Part shown: in pieces, positions 44,030 to 52,446 of the stretch
Position numbering within the stretch: position 1 is the first letter of the stretch
Layout of the letters: the number at the start of each line of letters is the position of its first letter
NCBI GenBank assembly: GCA_039794405.1
Contig: JBDIVL010000005.1
Coordinates: 62,001-126,000, forward strand
Reading direction: 5' to 3'
Origin: JBDIVL01 sp039794405
Lineage (GTDB): Bacteria; Planctomycetota; Brocadiia; Brocadiales; Brocadiaceae
Length of the DNA: 64,000 nt
Program-made: the position numbers and the translations under genes
Notes under the pieces: generated by a model
Database searches by the model: none
The model's input: the letters and a program-made list of their open reading frames with translations, nothing else
Told to the model about the DNA's origin: nothing

Positions 44030-44260
44030 ATGAGGAAAGAGATTCATCCGGAGTACATAGAAACATTAGTAACATGTGGATGTGGAGAGACCTTTAAGAC
44101 AAGGTCAACAAAACCTAAAATTGCCGTAGAGGTATGTTCAAAGTGTCATCCCTTTTACACCGGTAAGCAGAAATTTGTAGACAGTGCAGGCCAAATAGAA
44201 AAGTTTCAGAAGAGATTTCAGAAGAGTCAAAAAACAGAAGAGACTGTTAAGCAGAAATGA
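44030..44260 (+). CDS. rpmE: Ribosomal protein L31 (zinc-binding form)
   Basis: A 76-residue L31 with MRKEIHPEYIETLVTCGCGE, TRSTKPKIAVEVCSKCHPFY and FVDSAGQIEKFQKRF. Cys16, Cys18, Cys36 and Cys39 make it the zinc-binding C+ form. A palindromic hairpin lies in its 5' leader. Its stop overlaps the prfA start by four bases, so the release factor is probably translated from the same mRNA. The pairing rpmE-prfA-prmC is a common bacterial arrangement. Confidence 0.97.
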   Translation: MRKEIHPEYIETLVTCGCGETFKTRSTKPKIAVEVCSKCHPFYTGKQKFVDSAGQIEKFQKRFQKSQKTEETVKQK

Positions 44261-45348
44261 ACGATAATTTTTTAAAAAAGATAGAAAAAATCTATGAAAG
44301 ATACCATGAATTGGAGAAGCTTTTATCCGACCCTGAGGTACTTGCAGACTCAGGCCGGTATACATCATATGTAAAGGAACATGGTAATCTTTCCAAAATA
44401 GCGGGCAAGTACTTGCAGTTTATGGAAACCCGTACCAGAAAGCAGGAGGCAGAGGAGCTTTTAATCCAGGAAAAAGCCGATAAGGAAATGGTTGAAATGG
44501 CCAAGGAAGAGCTTGTGGAACTGGAGAGGCAGGAAGAAGCTATCTTCGAAGAAATCAAGGGATTATTTATTACAGAAGATAAAATAGCCAGTAAAAACGT
44601 AATCGCTGAAATACGGGCCGGAACAGGAGGAGAAGAGGCCGCAATCTTTGCTGCTGACCTATTCCGCATGTATACCAAGTACGCGGAAAACCAAGGCTGG
44701 AAGGTAGAGCTCTTTGATTGCAGTGAAACTGATTTGGGCGGGTTCAGGGAAGTAACTTTCTCTATCGAAGGTAGAAACGTGTATCAAAAACTGCGATTCG
44801 AAAGCGGTACTCATCGTGTTCAAAGGGTGCCTCAAACGGAGGCCAGCGGCAGGGTTCACACCTCAACGGCAACGGTAGCCATCCTGGCAGAGATCGAAGA
44901 AGTAGAGATTGATATCAATCCAAACGACCTCGTTGTAGAAACATTCCGGGCCTCAGGTCCAGGAGGACAAAAGGTAAACAAAACAAGTTCCGCAGTAAGA
45001 GTTACCCATGTCCCTACCGGGGTGGTGGTAAAGTGTCTTGACGAAAAGTCTCAGCACAAGAACCGTGCAAAGGCCATGCGTATCTTAAGAAGCCGTCTGT
45101 ACGAACAACTTGAGGGACAGAAGCGAAGCGAAAGGGATCAAATACGCAGGGACCAAATAGGTACAGGTGACCGCAGTGAAAAAATCCGCACGTATAACTA
45201 CTCTCAAAATCGAGTCACCGACCATCGGATAAACTTCTCAGTATATAACCTTGATCAGGTCATGCTTGGGCATCTGGATGAAATCATTGATGCCTTAATT
45301 GCTTATTATAAAGAAGAACAATTGAAACAATTATACACAGCCGTATAA
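44257..45348 (+). CDS. prfA: Peptide chain release factor 1
   Basis: A 363-residue class I release factor. The peptidyl-tRNA hydrolysis motif GGQ is in RASGPGGQKVNKTSSAVR. The codon-recognition loop reads RVQRVPQTEASGRVHTS, giving PQT, which fits the PxT type of RF1 rather than the SPF of RF2. The end RVTDHRINFSVYNLDQVMLG is typical of RF1. It reads UAA and UAG. It is followed by prmC, which methylates the GGQ glutamine. Confidence 0.96.
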   Translation: MNDNFLKKIEKIYERYHELEKLLSDPEVLADSGRYTSYVKEHGNLSKIAGKYLQFMETRTRKQEAEELLIQEKADKEMVEMAKEELVELERQEEAIFEEIKGLFITEDKIASKNVIAEIRAGTGGEEAAIFAADLFRMYTKYAENQGWKVELFDCSETDLGGFREVTFSIEGRNVYQKLRFESGTHRVQRVPQTEASGRVHTSTATVAILAEIEEVEIDINPNDLVVETFRASGPGGQKVNKTSSAVRVTHVPTGVVVKCLDEKSQHKNRAKAMRILRSRLYEQLEGQKRSERDQIRRDQIGTGDRSEKIRTYNYSQNRVTDHRINFSVYNLDQVMLGHLDEIIDALIAYYKEEQLKQLYTAV

Positions 45349-45390
45349 AGAGGCATCATAAAAATTCTTTTTCTTGCATAATGAGAAAAT

Positions 45391-46410
45391 ATGATGTCGC
45401 CAGAACCAAATAAGGTACATGCATTTCAAAGAGGTCTCCAATACAACGGGGATTGTAATTTCCCTCCTTCATATCAAGATGTAAACACTATTCCTGTTAA
45501 AAATATAAATAATATACTCCCGGACATGGACGCTGTCTTCAATCTTATTCTTTGGGCAAGTAAAATATTACAAAAACATGCGATTGATTCTCCACGCCTG
45601 GATGCAGAAATTATTTTATCGTATCTTTTGAATTGCAGGCGTATCGACCTCTACACACATCCCGATAAGCTTGTGGAAGACGCCATTGCCGAACGGTACA
45701 AACAAGCCATTCAAAGACGCGCACAGCGGGTTCCACTCCAGTATATCACGAATCATGCAGAATTTATGTCTCTGGATTTTTATGTGGACGAACGGGTATT
45801 AATTCCCCGCCCTGAGACAGAATTGATCGTAGAGGCTGTCATTGAAAAATCAGAAAACTTCTCAAACGAGCAGGAAATTCTTATCATAGATATTGGCGTA
45901 GGCAGCGGCAATATTGCGGTAGCTTTGGCAAAGAAAATACAAAACGCCAGGATATTTGCAATAGATATATCTTCCGATGCCTTAGCCGTTGCCAAAATCA
46001 ATGCCCAAAGGCATCAAGTATTAGATAAGATAACCTTTTTATGCGGCAACATTTTCGAACCACTCAACGGATACAGGGTTGAATCAAAGGTAAACTTTAT
46101 TGTATCCAACCCGCCCTATGTGTCAAGCGATGAATTAAGTACCTTGCAAGCGGAGGTGAGGAATTTTGAACCACACGTAGCGCTTATCAGCGGTCAGGAT
46201 GGTCTCTCTTTATTCAGAGATATCATCAAAAATGCAAATAGATGGCTTAAACCAGGAGGCTTTCTCCTCCTAGAGGTCGGTGAAACACAGGCACGGAAGG
46301 TAGCACAAATGTTAAGGGATACGGGACGCTTTAAAAAAGCAGAATACAGAAAAGACTATCAGCATATACACCGCACTGTCATCACACAACTGGAGGAAAA
46401 CTGTGGATAA
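45391..46410 (+). CDS. prmC: Release factor glutamine methyltransferase
   Basis: PrmC methylates the glutamine of the GGQ loop of release factors. The sequence holds YITNHAEFMSLDFYVDERVL, PRPETELIVE, the SAM motif IIDIGVGSGNIAVALAKK and the catalytic VSNPPYVSSDE. The predicted protein of 339 residues has about 45 extra N-terminal residues compared with the ~285 of the family. A start at ATG 45526 (MDAVF) would restore normal length, but neither start has a good ribosome binding site. Its 3' end overlaps the murA start by eight bases. Confidence 0.92.
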   Translation: MMSPEPNKVHAFQRGLQYNGDCNFPPSYQDVNTIPVKNINNILPDMDAVFNLILWASKILQKHAIDSPRLDAEIILSYLLNCRRIDLYTHPDKLVEDAIAERYKQAIQRRAQRVPLQYITNHAEFMSLDFYVDERVLIPRPETELIVEAVIEKSENFSNEQEILIIDIGVGSGNIAVALAKKIQNARIFAIDISSDALAVAKINAQRHQVLDKITFLCGNIFEPLNGYRVESKVNFIVSNPPYVSSDELSTLQAEVRNFEPHVALISGQDGLSLFRDIIKNANRWLKPGGFLLLEVGETQARKVAQMLRDTGRFKKAEYRKDYQHIHRTVITQLEENCG

Positions 46411-47668
46411 AATCCTTATCGATGGAGAACGTCGCCTGGAAGGAAGTGTACGGATTAATGGGGCAAAAAATGCAGCGTTGCCTATTATGGCAGCCTGCAT
46501 ATTACTGAACGGCCCGTCTCGCATAAAAGGGGTACCAAATATTGTTGACATCCAAACCCAATCAGAAATTCTCAGAAATCTTGGTGGAGAAGTAAAAAGA
46601 TACGAAGACAGAACTCTTGAAATAACATTTCGGGACGGGGAACATCATGATAAATTTACAGCACCTTATGAACTCGTGAGAAAAATGCGGGCATCTATCT
46701 GTGTCCTGGGCCCATTATTAAGTAAAAGGCATAGGGCGAAGGTCTCCTATCCCGGAGGATGTATTATCGGGCAGCGTCCTATCGATTTGCATTTAAAGGG
46801 ACTAAAGGAATTGGGCGCCCAGATCGAAACAACAGAAGGTTATGTAAATGCCTCTGTAGACAGGCTAAAGGGAGCAAAAATTTCTTTTGCAGGGAAAACG
46901 GTATTAGGAACCTGTAATGTAATAATGGCAGCGGTATTGGCAGAAGGCGTAACTACCATAGAACATGCTGCCTGTGAGCCGGAAGTACAGGATCTCGCAA
47001 ATTTCTTAAACAAGGCGGGTGCAAAAATTACGGGAATCGGTGAAAATAAGCTTACCATTGATGGCGTTCAGGAATTACAGGGAGTTGACTACGAAATCAT
47101 TCCAGACCGTATAGAAGCAGGAACATTTATGATTGCCGGCGCCATTACAAAGGGCGACATCATTATAGAAAACACAATAGCAGACCATCTAACTGCAGTA
47201 ATCGATAAACTAAGAGAAATTGGTGTAGAAGTAATTACTTATGGTAATACCATCAGGATCAAAGGAAACGATTCATACCATGCAACAGACTTGACAACAC
47301 TGCCTTACCCGGGCATGCCCACCGATATGCAGGCACAGTTTATGGCCTTGTTATGTACCGTAGAGGGAAAAAGCATTATTACCGAAAAGGTCTTTCCAGA
47401 AAGATTCATTCATGCTGCTGAATTACGAAGGATGGGGGCCAACATCCAGATAGAGGGATCACATGCAATTATAAAAGGAACCCCCTTTTTGTCTGGTACG
47501 AATGTCATGGTCTCAGACCTGCGGGCAGGAGCAGGACTTGTACTTGCAGGCCTGGTAGCGAGGGGAATTACCGATGTCCATCGTGTTTACCATTTAGACC
47601 GGGGTTACGAGCAGCTTGAAGAACGGCTCTCAAAGCTCGGAGCATCGATAAAACGTATAAGTGATTAG
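46403..47668 (+). CDS. murA: UDP-N-acetylglucosamine 1-carboxyvinyltransferase
   Basis: A 421-residue enolpyruvyl transferase that starts peptidoglycan synthesis. K22-N23 in GAKNAALPIMA and the catalytic Cys120 in SYPGGCIIGQRPIDLH are both present, so it should be fosfomycin-sensitive rather than a Cys-to-Asp variant. RMGANIQIEG and VMVSDLRAGAGLVLAG are also typical. The start is GTG at 46403, after TGGAGGAAAACT. It is the last gene of rpmE-prfA-prmC-murA and is followed by a 40-bp palindrome. Confidence 0.96.
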   Translation: MDKILIDGERRLEGSVRINGAKNAALPIMAACILLNGPSRIKGVPNIVDIQTQSEILRNLGGEVKRYEDRTLEITFRDGEHHDKFTAPYELVRKMRASICVLGPLLSKRHRAKVSYPGGCIIGQRPIDLHLKGLKELGAQIETTEGYVNASVDRLKGAKISFAGKTVLGTCNVIMAAVLAEGVTTIEHAACEPEVQDLANFLNKAGAKITGIGENKLTIDGVQELQGVDYEIIPDRIEAGTFMIAGAITKGDIIIENTIADHLTAVIDKLREIGVEVITYGNTIRIKGNDSYHATDLTTLPYPGMPTDMQAQFMALLCTVEGKSIITEKVFPERFIHAAELRRMGANIQIEGSHAIIKGTPFLSGTNVMVSDLRAGAGLVLAGLVARGITDVHRVYHLDRGYEQLEERLSKLGASIKRISD

Positions 47669-47855
47669 ATAGTGAAAGATAATTTCTTTTTACCTCATGA
47701 AAAATCTTTTTCTGCAATGTATCTTTACATATGAGTCAAGTGAGTCAAGTTTTTAAGGCAGAATATACGATACAGGATATCCTATATCGTGTATTCTGAA
47801 TTTTGCGTCGTGTTTTATCTATCTGAGGCTTCGACTCGCTAGAAAGAATAGAGAT
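47669..47855. other. Intergenic region with tandem GAGTCAAGT and a 40-nt palindrome
   Basis: GAGTCAAGT is repeated directly at 47733 and 47742. A 40-nt palindrome at 47759-47798 (CAGAATATACGATACAGGAT and its near-complement, 18 of 20 positions) follows. CTGAGGCTTCGACTCGCTAG at 47823 is a diverged copy of the family C repeat. Confidence 0.6.
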
Positions 47856-48767
47856 ATGCTATCAATCTCAAATGAAAAGAAGTTTTATCAGCGACTTAAG
47901 GTACTCTCAGACGCCTTTTTACTATCTTCGAATACCTTCAACTACAAATCAGTTTTACGCGAGGCAACGAAACACTTTAAGATATTTACGGAGGCAGATG
48001 CATCCGTCCTTATGCTAAATAATAAAGACGGAGATCTTAAACCAGCCTGTTCTTTAGGTATTCCATTTTCTAAAATTAAGGATGTAAGCCTGCCGGCATC
48101 CACACGACTGAAACATATCCTTACTCATTCCGTTTTAGACATGCGATATACTTCTTTTATGAATACCCCCCTTATTCTCAACCGGAAGTTAATAGGCCTT
48201 TTTGCCGTATTCAGTATTGTACCGGAAAAATTTTATGCCTTTGAACACAATAAATATGAAAATCTTTTCCTTACCATACTAGCTAGCCACCTTGCGGTAA
48301 GTATTGAAAATGCAACATTGACTCAATCGATCTTCTCAAGGGAACGTAGTGAATTCGATTGGGAAAATACCTTTGATTCCATCGATGATTTGATCAGCAT
48401 TCACGATTCAGATTTTAATATCATTCGGGCAAACAAGGCTGTAGCCAGAAAATTCAACATGGATATCAGAGATATTGTAGGGAAAAAATGTTACAAAATT
48501 TTCCATAACATGGAGGAACCCTGGAAAACCTGTCCGCATAATAAATCTTTAGAAACGATGACTAAACGTTTGGTGGAAATTGAAGACCCCCACATGGGAG
48601 GTATCTTTACTATTACAACATTTCCCTATTTCAATAAGGCAGGAAAATGTGTAGGGGCAATTCACGTAACCAAGGACGTAACGGAGTACAGGAACATGCG
48701 GGATCAGGTCATGCAAATGGGAAAAAACAGCAAATTGGGAAATAATGGCTGCATGGGCTGTATATAA
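47856..48767 (+). CDS. GAF-PAS sensory protein without output domain
   Basis: A 303-residue soluble protein. Residues ~25-165 look like a GAF domain (EADASVLMLNNKDGDLKPAC, LILNRKLIGLFAVFSI). Residues ~185-290 are a PAS domain (FDSIDDLISIHDSDFNIIRA, GKKCYKIFHNMEEPWKTCPH, VGAIHVTKDVTEYRNM). The PAS domain contains KCYKIFH and a TCPH motif often seen in PAS domains of redox or metal sensors. No kinase, GGDEF or DNA-binding domain follows. The protein ends NNGCMGCI, a CxxC pair that could bind metal. It may work through protein contacts; the partner is unknown. Confidence 0.75.
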   Translation: MLSISNEKKFYQRLKVLSDAFLLSSNTFNYKSVLREATKHFKIFTEADASVLMLNNKDGDLKPACSLGIPFSKIKDVSLPASTRLKHILTHSVLDMRYTSFMNTPLILNRKLIGLFAVFSIVPEKFYAFEHNKYENLFLTILASHLAVSIENATLTQSIFSRERSEFDWENTFDSIDDLISIHDSDFNIIRANKAVARKFNMDIRDIVGKKCYKIFHNMEEPWKTCPHNKSLETMTKRLVEIEDPHMGGIFTITTFPYFNKAGKCVGAIHVTKDVTEYRNMRDQVMQMGKNSKLGNNGCMGCI

Positions 48768-48811
48768 GATGATAAATGATCTCAATAACGGCCTGGCATA
48801 GGTAAGAGTTA

Positions 48812-48884
48812 GTGAAGAGTAAATAGGAGATAGCAGATGAAAAACACTCCTGCCAACTATTCACTATTTCCTATTTTTCCTCAC
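48812..48884. repeat. Imperfect inverted repeat, family A copy 2
   Basis: GTGAAGAGTAAATAGGAGAT at 48812 pairs with the segment ending CTATTTCCTATTTTTCCTCA at 48883. The centre AGATGAAAAACA and the arm CCAACTATTCACTATTT match the copy at 2351-2420. Confidence 0.65.
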
Positions 48885-48885
48885 G

Positions 48886-48975
48886 CATGGTTCAATCTTG
48901 AAGATCGAACCGTACGTTTGCACCAACCTGCACGTTTTTGATCGGCGCCAAGTGTATGAAACATGCCGAAACAAC
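48886..48975. repeat. Family B repeat, inverted copy
   Basis: Reverse-complemented it reads GGCATGTTTCATACACTTGG then CGATCAAAAACGTGCAGG and ends in GGTTCGATCTTCAAGATTGA. It aligns with 12489-12535 and with the right half of 19512-19721. Confidence 0.6.
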
Positions 48976-49029
48976 ACGGACTAACATCGGGTACAGACAC
49001 AAAATACTGCGTCTCTACTGCGGTAGCTT

Positions 49030-49141
49030 TGAAATTCCTGCGCATTTAATTATACTCTCGGCAACTTTAGAGGTTTCGGTGAGTCTTCTCACCGAAATAA
49101 ATCAGTACCAGCACAGGTTTCGGTGTACTAGCACACCGAAA
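49030..49141. repeat. Core repeat followed by twin TTTCGGTG hairpins
   Basis: TGAAATTCCTGCGCATTTAA leads into CTCGGCAACTTT (core). Two perfect hairpins follow: TTTCGGTGAG-tctt-CTCACCGAAA (49074-49097) and TTTCGGTGT-actagc-ACACCGAAA (49118-49141). This is a different cassette joined to the same core. Confidence 0.7.
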
Positions 49142-49351
49142 AACCACAATGGTTAAAGTTCCTATACGTCAAGGATAGATTTCCAAGACTTGCAAAAAAA
49201 GTTGTTTTTGCATAGGAATACTATATTTGGTTTTATCTCTGCAAGAAAACTTCTGCAATAGTTATAAACCTTTGTGAAAATCGGAGATATATCAAAGACA
49301 ACGTGCGTTTATCAGTCCTTCTCTATTCAATTATTCACCCATATTCAATTA

Positions 49352-49379
49352 TTGACTTTGTTTTAAAAGGAGTTATAGT
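49352..49379 (+). promoter_or_regulatory. Putative deoB promoter giving a leaderless transcript
   Basis: TTGACT (49352-49357) and TATAGT (49374-49379) are spaced by 16 bases. Only 9 bases separate the -10 from the ATG at 49389, so transcription would start at or just before the start codon. The AGGAG at 49368 lies within the spacer, too far (17 bases) to act as a ribosome binding site. Confidence 0.45.
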
Positions 49380-49388
49380 ATTTAATAC

Positions 49389-50579
49389 ATGAACCAGAAA
49401 TCGAAAACACCGGCAATACAAAGAGTCATCATCATTGTCCTCGATAGTGTCGGCATCGGTGCCATGCCCGATGCTCATCTGTATGGCGATGAATGCAGTA
49501 ATACCCTGGCACATATCGCAGAAGCTCTCGGTGGATTATCATTACCCCATCTGGAAAGTCTGGGCTTGGGAAAGATTATTCCTATCAAAGGTATTTCTCC
49601 TTCTCTTGAACCTTTAGGCGCATATGGCAAGATGTCAGAAGTTTCTGCTGGAAAAGACACGACTTCCGGTCATTGGGAGATGATGGGAATTGTGACCTCA
49701 AGATCTTTTCCGACTTATCCGGACGGATTTCCAGAAGAAGTCATCGGGGCATTTGAAAAAAAAATTGGTAAACCGATCCTTGGAAACAAACCTGCATCAG
49801 GCACTGAAATTATTCAGAAATTAGGGAAAAAACACCTCCAGACAGGCTTTCCCATAGTATACACCTCTGCTGATAGTGTTTTCCAGATTGCCGCATGTGA
49901 AGATGTTATCCCCGTTCCAGAATTATATAAAATGTGTGAAATAGCCCGGGAAATATTAACAGGTAAACATGCGGTAGGGCGCGTTATTGCACGCCCTTTT
50001 CTTTTTAAAAATGGCCAATATATCAGAACTGAAAGGCGCAAGGATTTTTCTCTATTGCCTCCGGCATCAACCGTTTTAGACCATGCCCTCCAAAAAAAAC
50101 TTGAGGTAATCGGCATTGGCAAGATTGGAGATATATTTGCGCATCAAGGCTTATCAGAAGAAATACACACATATGATAATCAAGAGGGCATTGCACAGAC
50201 AATACAATGCATAAAAAGAAGTTTCAAAGGGATCCTTTTTACAAACCTTGTTGACTTTGATATGAAATACGGACACAGGAACGATGTGAACGGCTATGCG
50301 AATGCCCTGAAAACATTTGATCAAAGCATTCCTGAGATCAGAGAATCGCTTAGGAAAGATGATATTTTATTTATCACAGCAGACCATGGATGCGATCCCA
50401 CTACACCGAGTACAGATCATTCCAGAGAGTATGTACCATTATTGGTTTACGGAAAGGGATTGTCTCGCCCAAAATCATTGGGCATTCGCCAGACTTTCGC
50501 CGACTTAGGCGCAACCGTAACAGAAATATTCGGTCTTAGCCCCCTTCAGCACGGTCAAAGTTTTTATCAGGAACTGTAA
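49389..50579 (+). CDS. deoB: Phosphopentomutase
   Basis: A 396-residue alkaline-phosphatase-superfamily enzyme that interconverts (deoxy)ribose 1- and 5-phosphates in nucleoside salvage. The metal and phospho-threonine sites are visible in VLDSVGIGAMPDA near residue 18, KDTTSGHWEMMG near 92, DFDMKYGHRND near 300 and TADHGCDPTTPSTDHSREYVP near 335. Length is normal. An in-frame stop two codons upstream fixes the N-terminus at ATG 49389. The neighbours do not include other deo genes. Confidence 0.95.
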   Translation: MNQKSKTPAIQRVIIIVLDSVGIGAMPDAHLYGDECSNTLAHIAEALGGLSLPHLESLGLGKIIPIKGISPSLEPLGAYGKMSEVSAGKDTTSGHWEMMGIVTSRSFPTYPDGFPEEVIGAFEKKIGKPILGNKPASGTEIIQKLGKKHLQTGFPIVYTSADSVFQIAACEDVIPVPELYKMCEIAREILTGKHAVGRVIARPFLFKNGQYIRTERRKDFSLLPPASTVLDHALQKKLEVIGIGKIGDIFAHQGLSEEIHTYDNQEGIAQTIQCIKRSFKGILFTNLVDFDMKYGHRNDVNGYANALKTFDQSIPEIRESLRKDDILFITADHGCDPTTPSTDHSREYVPLLVYGKGLSRPKSLGIRQTFADLGATVTEIFGLSPLQHGQSFYQEL

Positions 50580-50667
50580 AAGATTTTAAAAAATTTACTT
50601 TTTACCAGCTATAAATTATAATTTACGTTGTGAGTATCATGAGGTTAAGACTATGTGGTGAAAGGGG

Positions 50668-51132
50668 GTGAAAGTGAAACTCTCGGACGTATTAACCAAA
50701 GATCGTATCATTATCAACGTAAACGGATATGATAAATACGATATTTTGGCGAAAATGGTAACCGTAGTTAAAACTTCAGACAAAATAAAGAACGAAGCAG
50801 ACCTTCTCAAAAAGGTAATTGAGCGAGAAAAGATTAAAAGCACGGGGATTGGAGGCGGGATTGGAATTCCGCATGCACAAACTTCCGGCGTAAAAGACAT
50901 TATTGCATGCCTGGGAATTTCAGAAAAAGGAATCGAGTTTAACGCCTTAGATGGAAAACCCGTTCACTTAGTTCTTTTAATAGCCACACAAGAGCGAACA
51001 AATAGCACATACCTTGGACTTCTCAGCCGCATAGCCCGTCTGTTTATTGATGAACCTTTTAAACAAAAGGTCATTAAATCCAAATCACCAGAAGAAATCA
51101 TGAATCTTATCACGGAAAAAGAAAAAGAATAA
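50668..51132 (+). CDS. PTS EIIA-like protein, PtsN (nitrogen/regulatory) type
   Basis: A 154-residue EIIA domain with the phosphorylatable His69 in STGIGGGIGIPHAQT and the following VKDIIACLGISEKGIEFNAL, HLVLLIATQE and LGLLSRIARLF. It lacks an EIIB or EIIC partner nearby, so a regulatory PtsN-like role is more likely than sugar uptake. The start is GTG at 50668 after GAAAGGG; GTG at 50674 is an alternative with slightly better spacing. The CNNM/CBS membrane gene follows after 13 bases on the same strand. Confidence 0.88.
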   Translation: MKVKLSDVLTKDRIIINVNGYDKYDILAKMVTVVKTSDKIKNEADLLKKVIEREKIKSTGIGGGIGIPHAQTSGVKDIIACLGISEKGIEFNALDGKPVHLVLLIATQERTNSTYLGLLSRIARLFIDEPFKQKVIKSKSPEEIMNLITEKEKE

Positions 51133-51145
51133 AAAAGTTGTTTCT

Positions 51146-52165
51146 ATGAACCCGATACATTTCTCCACCACAACAATTATTTTTATGTTTTCACTCTTTT
51201 TTCTTCTTCTCTTTGTTTCGGCCTTTTTTTCATTAACGGAAACATCCCTTTTTTTGCTTAACAAGGTGCGACTAGATTTCCTCATTAAGCAAAATAACAA
51301 AAAGGCCATCTCTGTTTATAATATGATTAGCGAACCGGATAAGCTTCTGAGTACTATCCTTACAGGAAATAATATCGTTAATACCCTAGTATCAACGTTA
51401 GGAACAACAATCGCAATATACTACCTGCATGAATGGGGAGTAATTATGGCCCCAATTATCGTTGCGGTTATTTTAGTTATGTTTGGTGAAACATTTCCCA
51501 AGATGCTGGCAACCCAGTATCCGGAGCAGTTTTCTTTGTGGATTATTAAACCCTATGAATGGACGCGATGGATCTTATCACCCATGGTAACATTGGTAAC
51601 GTACATTACATATCTCGTTTTTCATGCATTTGGTATAAAGATCGAATATAAAAAAACGATTTTTAGTCGTGAAGAGGTAAAGCATATTATTATGGAAAGC
51701 GGGGAGACAGGTGTATTAGCTGACGGTGAACATGAGTTATTGCATGGGGTGTTTGAATTTCATGATAAACTTGCGAAGGAAGTAATGGTGCCAAGACACA
51801 AGATCGTTGCGATACATGCCGATATGAAATCTGAAGACATCGCGAGACTCGTTACAGAGGAAGGTTATTCACGATACCCGGTATACAGGCATTCCATTGA
51901 TAATATCATCGGGATTGTTCATGCAAAAGCGATGATTAATATGCTGATAGATAACCGGCTCTTCGTACTTGAGGACCTTATCATGGAGCCTTATTTTGCC
52001 CCTGAAAATAAAAAGATTAGTACGATACTCACAGAATTTCAGCAAAAAGGGCTGCACATTGCCATTGTTAAAAATGCCAGAGGATCTGTTTCTGGTTTAA
52101 TCCAGATAAAAGACATCTTAAAGGTTCTTTTTGGAGAATTAAAGGAAAAAACGGTTCCCAAATAG
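51146..52165 (+). CDS. CNNM/DUF21-CBS membrane protein lacking the CorC domain
   Basis: Residues ~1-200 are a DUF21 domain with four hydrophobic segments (FSLTETSLFLLNKVRLDFL, TGNNIVNTLVSTLGTTIAI, MFGETFPKMLATQYPEQ). Residues ~205-330 are a CBS pair (EVMVPRHKIVAIHADMKSED, EGYSRYPVYRHSIDNIIGIV, SVSGLIQIKDIL). The family transports or regulates magnesium and other divalent cations. Most members are ~420-440 residues with a C-terminal CorC_HlyC domain; this 339-residue protein stops after CBS. The end is not obviously frameshifted. It follows the EIIA-like gene closely. Confidence 0.85.
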   Translation: MNPIHFSTTTIIFMFSLFFLLLFVSAFFSLTETSLFLLNKVRLDFLIKQNNKKAISVYNMISEPDKLLSTILTGNNIVNTLVSTLGTTIAIYYLHEWGVIMAPIIVAVILVMFGETFPKMLATQYPEQFSLWIIKPYEWTRWILSPMVTLVTYITYLVFHAFGIKIEYKKTIFSREEVKHIIMESGETGVLADGEHELLHGVFEFHDKLAKEVMVPRHKIVAIHADMKSEDIARLVTEEGYSRYPVYRHSIDNIIGIVHAKAMINMLIDNRLFVLEDLIMEPYFAPENKKISTILTEFQQKGLHIAIVKNARGSVSGLIQIKDILKVLFGELKEKTVPK

Positions 52166-52446
52166 GGAACGATTTGTATTGGATAGACAGGAATGTTTCA
52201 AATGGTTTTGACAGCCGGAAACGACAAAAAAGAAGTTCGGCTAGTAAGGCGAAGCCTCAGACCGATAAATAGATCATGCACTGTCAACAGTCAACTATCA
52301 GCAATTGGGCAGAGATGCAGGATGACCGCTAATTGCTGATTGCTTATACAACCCTGATGGCGCGGACAAACTGGTAGAAACGATCTGCCGGGGGCGTTTC
52401 TGCTTTTATTTTTCACAGCCGTATAAATTTATAATAAGGAATTATC
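52166..52446. repeat. Intergenic region with family C repeat and ATCAGCAATT inverted repeat
   Basis: TAGTAAGGCGAAGCCTCAGA then CCGATAAAT at 52242-52270 is the inverse of CATCGGTCTGAGGCTTCGCC at 61388. ATCAGCAATT (52297-52306) and AATTGCTGAT (52331-52340) are perfect 10-base arms; the left arm with GGGCAGAG resembles 12896-12915. Confidence 0.65.

Larger units (their letters stand above)
48768..49388. other. Repeat-rich intergenic region upstream of deoB
   Basis: 621 bp holding a family A inverted repeat (48812-48884), an inverted family B segment (48886-48975), a core repeat (49030-49069), twin TTTCGGTG hairpins (49074-49141), a core fragment AAGTTCCTATACGTC at 49156, and a promoter-like pair before deoB. 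No gene is supported. Confidence 0.6.
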
